Below are positions 58,101-64,000 of a stretch of DNA of 64,000 bases, piece after piece. Numbering within the stretch: the first letter of the stretch is position 1; each line of letters starts with the position of its first letter. The notes beneath the pieces are model-generated. The model was not told the DNA's origin. It saw only the letters and a program-made list of their open reading frames with translations, and did no database searches. The position numbers and the translations under genes were made by a program. Location of the stretch: NCBI GenBank assembly GCA_002197995.1, contig NGZR01000009.1, positions 806,001 through 870,000 of the forward strand, written 5' to 3'. Source of the stretch: Gaeumannomyces sp. JS-464 (taxonomy: Eukaryota > Ascomycota > Sordariomycetes > Magnaporthales > Magnaporthaceae).

Positions 58101-60300
58101 ATAAGCGCTTGGAAAATCCTTTGCATTCGCATTACCGTCGTTAACGTTATAAATGCGGTTTCGCTAGCGGTTATCGCGGTTCTTATCGCGGCGATTACCG
58201 TATTTGTTAACTCGCTAATAGTCGTCTTTGCGACTATTACGAGCCTTATACTCGTTACGTTTATTATAAGGTTTGTAATCGTCGCGGGGCTTATAGCCGC
58301 GATTCCGATCATTTCGGCGGTAATCCTTATAAAATCCGTAACGGTGTAAGTTATACCGGTTACTTCGGTAAAAGTCGTAACGGTGCCGGTAACGGTCATT
58401 TCGGTGCTTTTCGCAAAAGTTACGGTTATTACGATGCTTATACTTACCGCTATAATCGTCGTTATAGCCCTTTTGGCGGAGGTTATGCTTTTTGGCCGTC
58501 GCGTTAGGATATTGCTTTTTAGCGACAGCGATAAAAACGAGGTTATTTTTTTTAATAAAACGAAAGTACTTAATGCGAGTTTCCGTAAGCTTAAGGGCTC
58601 GCAATCTCGCTTGGATGCTTAGGTTTAAACGGTTCCAAATTTGGATTATAGTGCCGTACTAATTGCCGCTTTAAATAATACCTATGCTTTTAGCATAACG
58701 AAGCATTTTAAATACAAACTGGTGCAAAGCAAACTCGTTTGCAGCCAAATCGCGAAAGCTAAGCGTTGCTTTAATAAAAAGCTTGGTAGCTTTGCTAGCA
58801 TTTAGGGCGAACTATCGCTCCAAAGCCGTAAAGATTGCTATAAAGCTTTAAGCTTTTAAAGCCGCACGTTTATCGCGGTTTAGTTAACTGCTCCACCAAA
58901 TGGATGCAAAGCCTCCCAGTAAAATTTAAAAAAGGTTAAAAAGCTAATAATCGACGTCCTAAACCGTGTTTAGGTTTTTACGAAAAATGTCGATACGTTT
59001 CGTAAATGCGTAAACGTTTGTAAAAATTGTTAGTTTTAAGTTAAAAAAAATGCCTTAATTTTTTAAATCCTTTTGGTAAAGATTAAAAATGCTAATCATT
59101 TCTCGCTTAAAAAGGAAGCGATTTTCTTAAGGCCGAATCGATATAATAGTATCGAAAGTTTGTTAGCGCCGACGGCGGATCGCTAAATCGCCGGCCTCCT
59201 TTTGGTCCTATCGGCGACGGTTGTTTTAGTTGCGATCCTTGCGGTTCGAAGCGTAAAGGTTGTTAAAATTACAAGCTGGATCCTATCGAGGGGTGTTGGC
59301 AAGCGTAGCCCGGAAAGGTCGATGCAGCTTTTAACGGGGTAAATCCTCGACCCTTCCGGCTTTAAAAAGGTAAAATCGGCCCGCATATTAACTCTTTTTA
59401 ACGTGTTAAGCGAACTGGGAATTTAGCGGGGCTCGGCTTTAATTTTCGCCAAAGTCCGAGTTAAAATCGAAAATAGCTTGTAAATTACGGCTTCGATTAG
59501 CCGTAACCGTACGGGAAGTCCGGTTATAATTACAATCGAGCTCCTTATAGCGATTGGCCTTTATAGCAAGCTTGCTTATATTAATTAAATCCTTAGCCTT
59601 AAGCTCGACGGCCGGCTGCTTACCTCGTCGGATTTTTACCAAACCGGTAATTAGCTTTACGCAAATCCGGTAAAAGCTAACGGGCACGATTGCCGCTAGT
59701 ACTCGAGCTGTAATAACGCTCGTATTTAAAACGCCTGGAATGTTTACGGCTGTTTTCGATATTGCCTAATTTCATTATAATATGTTTAAAAGTCCGAGTT
59801 TGCTTGTTTTAAGTTTTTCGAAATTAGCGCTAGCTTTTTTGAAATTGGCGTTAGCTTTTTCGTAGTTCGTTAAACCGATCGAAAGCCCGATAAAATCGGT
59901 TATTTGCTTTTTGGATTTGTAATTCCATACGGCGAATAAAGTCGCTGTTAAATCCAAAACTTGGAACCTTCGTTTTTGCTAGCAACACGCTGGTACTCGT
60001 TATTTTCCGTCGAAGCTTAAAAAGCCGCCTTGCGATCCGGTTTAAAAGGTTATAAGCGCGTTAGTTAAAGTTGGTAGCTAAAATCGATCTTTTCCGAATG
60101 CGGATTGGAAACGGAAAAAAAAGGCAAAGGTGTAAGCAACAGCGGGTGCTTTAATTAGCACTTTAATACTTTAAGCAAAAAGGAAAACTAATGCGTTAAT
60201 TGGCTTAGCGCGTTTAGCCCGTTCCATTTGCATATTATCGTTATATAATAAATCGGTAATGGCTTTGTATAGTGCAAAACTACTATCTTTAAATAAAAAG
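55185..60300 (-). pseudogene. Gypsy A1 gag, protease, RT and start of RNase H
   Basis: Next to A2 the frame ends NRIVMLTDYNATFKIVNRI, which continues at 48576 across the insertion. RT-RNase H connection at 55903-55625 (FKKSFVGYLNVELFGFYVDA, LKTYFGSTGFLRFIIPYYAK). The RT active site near 55955-55985 reads FINDIIIFS, so the expected YIDD or FADD has lost one Asp to Asn. A linker at 56690-56481 has FVSGPIFGEIVALS. Protease is poorly readable at 57300-56850. Gag is at about 60000-58200, including an Arg/Tyr/Asn-rich tail at 58604-58215. Confidence 0.75.
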
Positions 60301-60849
60301 GACTTAGGTATTGCGCCGAGCATAAGCGCCTTTTTGCCTTAATCCTAAAGGTGGTCCTCGGGCGGAAAAGGGTTCGCTATGGTGTTTTTTATGGCTGGGT
60401 AATAGCGAAGTAATAGCCGATTAAGTTGGGTAAAAAATAAGGGATTTAAAGTTCTCGCCGCTTAAAGCCTAACGTAAAAGGGATTTAATATCTCGATCGC
60501 GTTTAGCCTAACGAAAAGGACGACGATTAACGGTTTATAAGGCGTTCCTCGCGCAATAGCAGGTTGGAACGTAAAAATCGGCGTCGCTATAGCAAAGGCC
60601 GATTGCGGGATTAATTGGGGGGAGGATCTCGCGCAACAATAAGTCGGATTTTTTAAAGGAAGCGGTAGTTAAAGCGTCCCGCGCGCAATAGCAGGTTGGG
60701 ACGTAAATGCCGGCGTCGCTATAGCAAAGGCCGGGGAGGAGAAGATCGTCGCGCAACAGCAAGGTCGAATCTTCGGGAGAATTAAAAAGGATGTGATACT
60801 TTCGCGATTACAAGCGTCGGTCGCTTAGGTTTTCCGAGTTGCTACCATT
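60301..60849 (-). other. Gypsy A1 5' leader between LTR and gag
   Basis: No coding domain is recognised. It holds the imperfect tandem repeat listed separately. On the coding strand the LTR is followed by AATGGTAGCAACTCGG, where a tRNA primer site would be expected, but I cannot match it to a tRNA with confidence. Confidence 0.5.
60541..60775. repeat. Imperfect ~133-bp tandem duplication in the A1 leader
   Basis: GCGCAATAGCAGGTTGG, GGCGTCGCTATAGCAAAGGC and a GCGCAACA-type block occur at about 60550-60635 and again at about 60680-60765 in the same order. Differences are mostly transitions plus small indels. An older shorter relative may precede at about 60450-60520. Confidence 0.75.
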
Positions 60850-61068
60850 TATTAAGGCTGTCAGGCAGGCAAAGTAAACGTTAGCAGTAAAGTAGATTGT
60901 TGTTGCAAAAGAGAGGGAGGCCCGGAGGGCCCGGCCTGCACAGAATTGGGATATCCCCAATTCTGTGAGGGCCCGCTGGTGGGGCTCGTCTTTATTTAAG
61001 ATAAGGGCTGCGGGTTTCCAAGAGCCCCGCACCTCCAGCTATCTACAAGGGCCCTGCTGGCCGTGACA
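60850..61068 (-). repeat. Gypsy A1 5' LTR
   Basis: 219 bp, partner of 46338-46554, ending CTGGCCGTGACA at 61068 and followed by the target duplication AGGAT. Confidence 0.9.
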
Positions 61069-61641
61069 AGGATTTTGCGGCCCTAATGCTTTCGCTTTAT
61101 CCCTTAGGGCTGCTATAGCCTTTCCGTCGATATTTAACGGGGGGAGCCGTATAGCAGGTGCGAGTTTATGCCATTTTACAGCACGGTATAGCGTTTCCGG
61201 GGAATTTACTTCCTCCAGTACGTTTGCCCAGTGCTGTCTTTTGGCCGCCCGGACCGTAGCTTCCAAAGCGTGGGCTTCGGCCGTAAAAAGCCCGCCGTTT
61301 GCCATAGCTTTTGCAAGGTCCCGTTGTGCGCTGGCGCACTTTTCGTTCCACCACGGTTGGCCTTTCCTTTCAGCTTTAGGCCTTTTGCCGAAAGCAACCG
61401 GCTTATCCTTTAATAGGCTTGTTAACGCTTCGGCTGCTTTATCCAAGTAATCCGCGGCGTGCAGGCCCTCGAGTGGCGGCAGGCCACCGGCACCCATTGC
61501 CACCGCGTTTGCAAATATTGGAAGTTTATCGTCTGACAGCGTAATGCGTCGGCAGTCCGGGGCGGCATTGTTAGGTTTAGGTACCTCGATCCGTATTGTG
61601 CGGTGGTCCGAGTTGGTTGCTAGCAAAGGGTCGATTTCCGC

Positions 61642-62012
61642 AAAACTTTACATAGGGGAAAAGTAGGAAAAGGGGATTCCGGTGTTTGGCACGCATGCTA
61701 AAACTTGCCAACCATATGGGTTTTAATCCACAGGTTTTAGCTTTTAAGCTTTAACCCAAATCGTTACAGGTGAGGGGGTAACGCGGCCGGGCGTTCCCTC
61801 GAACGAGAAGAGCCCGGACCGAAGGCTTTTGTAACGGGCTCCTCCCCATGGCGGTAGGAGGCACCGGGCGCTTTCAAAGGGGAGGCGGAGGCGCGTTAGT
61901 GTGCCATAAATAGGCCTCCGTTCTCGCGAGAAACGGTTAGAATTCGCAGGGAGGCGGTTGCATTTAAACGGTTGTTGGAAAAGGCGTGCCGGCAACCACA
62001 CAAAAACAAAAA
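61642..62012. other. Spacer between LINE L5 and the 5S rRNA gene
   Basis: GC-balanced, not repeat-mutated sequence with no recognised gene. It marks the right border of the transposon-rich block. A TAAATAG-type AT motif at 61905-61915 has no assigned gene. Confidence 0.5.
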
Positions 62013-62131
62013 ACATACAACACCGAGGATTCCCCAGTGGTCACCCACCTGAGTACTAGCTCGGCCCTCACTGGTTTAACTAGGGGAGAGCGGACGGGAT
62101 CCCGTGTATTCCAGTGGGTATGGTCGTATGT
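62013..62131 (-). rRNA. 5S ribosomal RNA
   Basis: On the minus strand the 119-nt sequence starts ACATACGACCATACCCACTG at 62131, has the conserved CACGGGATCCCGTCCGCTCT, TAGTTAAACCAGTGAGGGCC, AGTACTCAGGTGGGTGACCA and ends GTGTTGTATGT at 62013. The 5' and 3' ends pair (ACATAC/GTATGT) to form helix I. A T-rich stretch follows on the minus strand (TTTTTTGTTTTTGTG), suitable as a Pol III terminator, and an AT motif (CATATCAT) lies about 25-30 nt upstream. A few positions differ from the usual filamentous-ascomycete sequence, so it could be a variant 5S. It is dispersed, as usual in Pezizomycotina. Confidence 0.95.
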
Positions 62132-62254
62132 GGGAGATGGCAGGGGCTCTGGCCATGATATGGTCTCTGTCGTTTCTGGGGAGGGGACAGTCATCGGAAC
62201 AACCCTATGACATCGCTTAAGCTAGCATGCCGCAGTGCCGGGGTCTGCCATTCT
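62132..62254. other. Short spacer between 5S rRNA and the DUF7580-like gene
   Basis: No feature other than the likely 5S upstream AT motif (about 62155-62162). The DUF7580-like gene's 3' end approaches the 5S 5' flank; both are on the minus strand. Confidence 0.4.
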
Positions 62255-63117
62255 CTATCGAGACCTGACCACGCCGTCCTTTTTCCTGGATTTTCGAAAC
62301 GAACTTTCCAGGGGCCACACGACTTCGGTAAGCATCTCGCGCTGCCGAGAACCCGACCCGCTTGCCGACAGGTCGTTCCCGGCCAAGCACCACTCCACAG
62401 CCTGGCCGAACTCGGACCCGGCCGCTTCCTTGATGTCGCATCGCCACCCAAATCCCATTAAAACATCCACCTCCAGATCCTCCTGCTTGGCACGGGGCCT
62501 CAAATGCTGGTGGTAGCCGCGCTGCCACGCCTTTCTCTTCTCGACGCTGCGCCGGAAGCAAAGCTCCTCGAGCACAATCCCCAGCCGGCTTAGCGGGGCC
62601 TATCTGCTCGCATTGCAGGCCGGCCCCCAGTGTCCCCCGTGCCCAGCGTCAACGGCAACTTCTTTGCCCTTCCCTTTACGCACGTCCAATGACGGGCGCC
62701 CTTGATGTGCGGCTTTTCCAGATCCAAAAGTTGTGGTTCTTTTGCGTCCGGAAAGAAGATTATGTCCTCCGTCGTCCAGTAATGTGGAATCCATGGTGAA
62801 TCCAGGAGCTTAAGGAATGACCGCGCGAGGGAAAGGGCGATAAGTAGCCTCTCCCTAAACTTGAGTGGCAGCAGCGTATCTCCGCTAATAAGCTGGTGTA
62901 GTGTGACGAAATCGCATTGGAAACCCATTTCCTTGGGCTCCAGATACAGGCGGTACCTGTCTTCATCCTCGCCTGTGGTGCAAAACCCCGCGTATTGGCC
63001 ACTCGCGAGCTCGAGCCCACGGGAAGTGCCGCACATATTCATATTCGTGCGCTTTGGCGATGAGGGCACTGCTTGTGATGGCGATTGCACACATGGCCGA
63101 GCGGCGAGGGGTGTCAT
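62255..63117 (-). CDS. DUF7580-like fungal protein, N-terminally truncated
   Basis: From the ATG at 63117 the minus strand encodes PSSPKRTNMNMCGTSRG, then LPLKFRERLLIALSLARSFL, KLLDSPWIPHYWTTEDIIFF and EPQLLDLEKPHIKG. A 95-nt intron at 62589-62683 (GTGCGT...GCTAAG on the minus strand) joins in frame to RLGIVLEELCFRRSVEKRKA, FGQAVEWCLAGNDL and EMLTEVVWPLESSF, stopping at 62255. The pattern (LA.SFL.L..SPW, LGI.L.ELCF, A..WCL, V..PLE) is that of the fungal DUF7580 family, proteins of unknown function often near incompatibility-type genes. The family usually has some 250 more N-terminal residues; here the upstream DNA is a different, plus-strand gene, so this looks truncated by rearrangement. Confidence 0.65.
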
Positions 63118-63253
63118 CTGCGACGTCGGCTGTCTGGATGTGGTACAGTGTGGGTGCTCCTGCCCGTGATGCTGCCTTAACTGTCTGTTTGGCCACAGGC
63201 AAGGCTATCGAGACAGTCGTTTGCCCAAGAGGACGTTCGCGGACGCCAACTTC

Positions 63254-64000
63254 ATGGCACCAGGCTCCCCAGCATCGCTGGGCGTTTTCTCGCATCATTG
63301 AGGACTTCCAAGATGCATTGGAAGAGACTGTCGAGTTTGTTCAGTCCGATGGGGATGATGGCAAAGAGGTGAATTCGGAGTTGCTCTTGGGAAAAATCTC
63401 CGACTCTTTAAACAGTCTCTTTTCGCAGAAGCCCTTGTGCGCAAGGCCTCGGCCCCTGACAGATTCACTCAGGCTTCGATGGCTTCGAGCTCTATCATCA
63501 CGCCCGCTTTCGACACAGAGTTTGTGGACAGCGAAGCCCCGAAACTGAGGGTGGCTGGGTAGAAGTCAACATGGCTCATCCATCGACTGGCTCAAGCAAA
63601 TTTGAGGCGGCGGCAGATTCAGGAGTATTACCGGGATCACCACCCACAGAGCCAGTGGTAGGAGGGGTGGGCGCGGCTTCGTGCGAAAACGAACAGTTGC
63701 TGGAAGAGGTGGAAGATGATGCTGCCTTGCCAACAACAGCGACGACAGCCGTCGCAGGGAAAGGCGCCGACTTTATCTCCCTCGTCTCGCGGGCCCGGCA
63801 CCGGAGAAGGAGGCTTTCGAATGTCTGATGTGCTTTGGGGGCATTGCACCTCCGCGAGCCATGAAGCCTGGAAGCTTCACGCGTTTGCCGACATAAATAA
63901 AGCCCATGTTTGCACGCACGGGGACGGCCAGTGCGACGAGCTTCCTTTTCCAGCCAGAAACTCACGGTCCAATTTCACCTACGGAATTTGCTACTCTGCG
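63254..64000 (+). pseudogene. Fungal C2H2-domain protein, degraded, runs off the window
   Basis: Plus-strand blocks in shifting frames: WAFSRIIEDFQDALEETVEF and LLLGKISDSLNSLF (63270-63423), a shift at about 63421, then AEALVRKASAPDRFTQAS and PAFDTEFVDSEAPKLRVAG, a stop at 63560-63562, then WLIHRLAQANLRRRQIQEYY with RDHH (63572-63645), then in another frame EAFECLMCFGGIAPP (about 63807-63850) and again shifted SHEAWKLHAFADINKAHVCT, HGDGQCDEL to the edge. This block order is that of a large fungal family with a C-terminal degenerate C2H2 region (FECP.C...W..H...DL..YVCT). At least three shifts and one stop make it a pseudogene. It starts within ~140 bp of the opposite-strand DUF7580-like gene. 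Confidence 0.7.

Larger units (their letters stand above)
46338..61068 (-). mobile_element. Ty3/gypsy chromovirus A1, interrupted by A2
   Basis: LTRs at 46338-46554 and 60850-61068 (217 and 219 bp) are flanked by the 5-bp duplication AGGAT (46333-46337 and 61069-61073). On the coding strand the LTR reads TGTCACGGCCAGCAGGGCCC to CCTGATA. The span is 14.7 kb because A2 (48582-55179) is inside; without it the element is about 8.1 kb. Order on the minus strand is gag, protease, RT, RNase H, integrase, chromodomain. Confidence 0.92.
45456..61641 (-). mobile_element. LINE L5 fragment, split by gypsy A1
   Basis: Two separated pieces match the LINE ORF2: 45456-46337 (RT; FFPPDCGLPQRLPAF at 45812-45564, YADDI-equivalent near 45535) and 61069-61641 (EN-RT linker; ADYLDKAAEALTSLL, KGQPWWNEKCASAQRDLA in one open frame from 61626). 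Joined across A1, with one copy of AGGAT, they recreate the continuous LINE sequence CGGAGGATTTTGCGG. The right end (61641) lies inside ORF2, so the copy is 5'-truncated. The left end is lost at the gypsy B2 LTR. Confidence 0.88.

Noticed and set aside
62261..63169. Plus-strand frames opposite the DUF7580-like gene
   Set aside because: They give no recognisable protein, while the minus strand shows ordered family motifs across a plausible intron.

Overview
The window reads as one chromosome segment of a filamentous ascomycete (Pezizomycotina). The signs are a Zn2Cys6 regulator with a possible short intron, fungal Fot1/pogo, Ty1/copia and Ty3/gypsy chromovirus elements, Tad-type LINEs with RNase H, a fungal 5S rRNA gene, and repeats degraded by G:C-to-A:T transitions of RIP type. 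All assignments come from reading the sequence; no database search was run.

Layout. 1-2833 is a GC-rich island with one Zn2Cys6 transcription factor gene. 2834-18290 is a heavily mutated AT-rich graveyard: four Fot1-like transposons (one broken by a second Fot1 and by a foldback MITE), several TA-flanked MITEs with the same termini, a copia RNase H relic and gypsy gag, integrase and chromodomain relics. 18293-24286 is a Russian-doll insertion: a gypsy 3' LTR is split by a 5'-truncated LINE, which is split by a complete 5.4-kb copia element with 170-bp LTRs and a CGTAT target duplication. 24306-42540 is a head-to-tail array of three near-full-length ~6.0-6.1-kb LINEs, all on the minus strand. 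42548-43161 is the chromodomain end and 3' LTR of another gypsy, followed by an unrecognised relic and a gypsy gag with its 5' LTR. 45456-61641 is a LINE fragment split by a gypsy (A1, 46338-61068), itself split inside RNase H by a second gypsy (A2, 48582-55179). 62013-62131 is a 5S rRNA gene on the minus strand. 62255-64000 holds two degraded host-type fungal genes facing away from each other: a DUF7580-like gene (minus) and a C2H2-domain pseudogene (plus) that runs off the window.

How it fits together. There is no operon-like or metabolic unit. Almost everything between 2.9 and 61.6 kb is selfish DNA, and the order of insertion can be read from target duplications. Paired LTRs differ by transitions at CpA, CpC and CpT while CpG looks spared, so the repeat-mutating process here seems broader than classical CpA-only RIP. 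The only genes that look possibly functional are the Zn2Cys6 regulator (with one doubtful frame change), the 5S rRNA gene and, less surely, the DUF7580-like gene. Nothing I would call a new biological system is proven. The best leads are the tandem LINE array and its simple-sequence junctions, the MITE/Fot1 relationship, the 27-nt G tract at a gypsy polypurine tract, and the mutation context.
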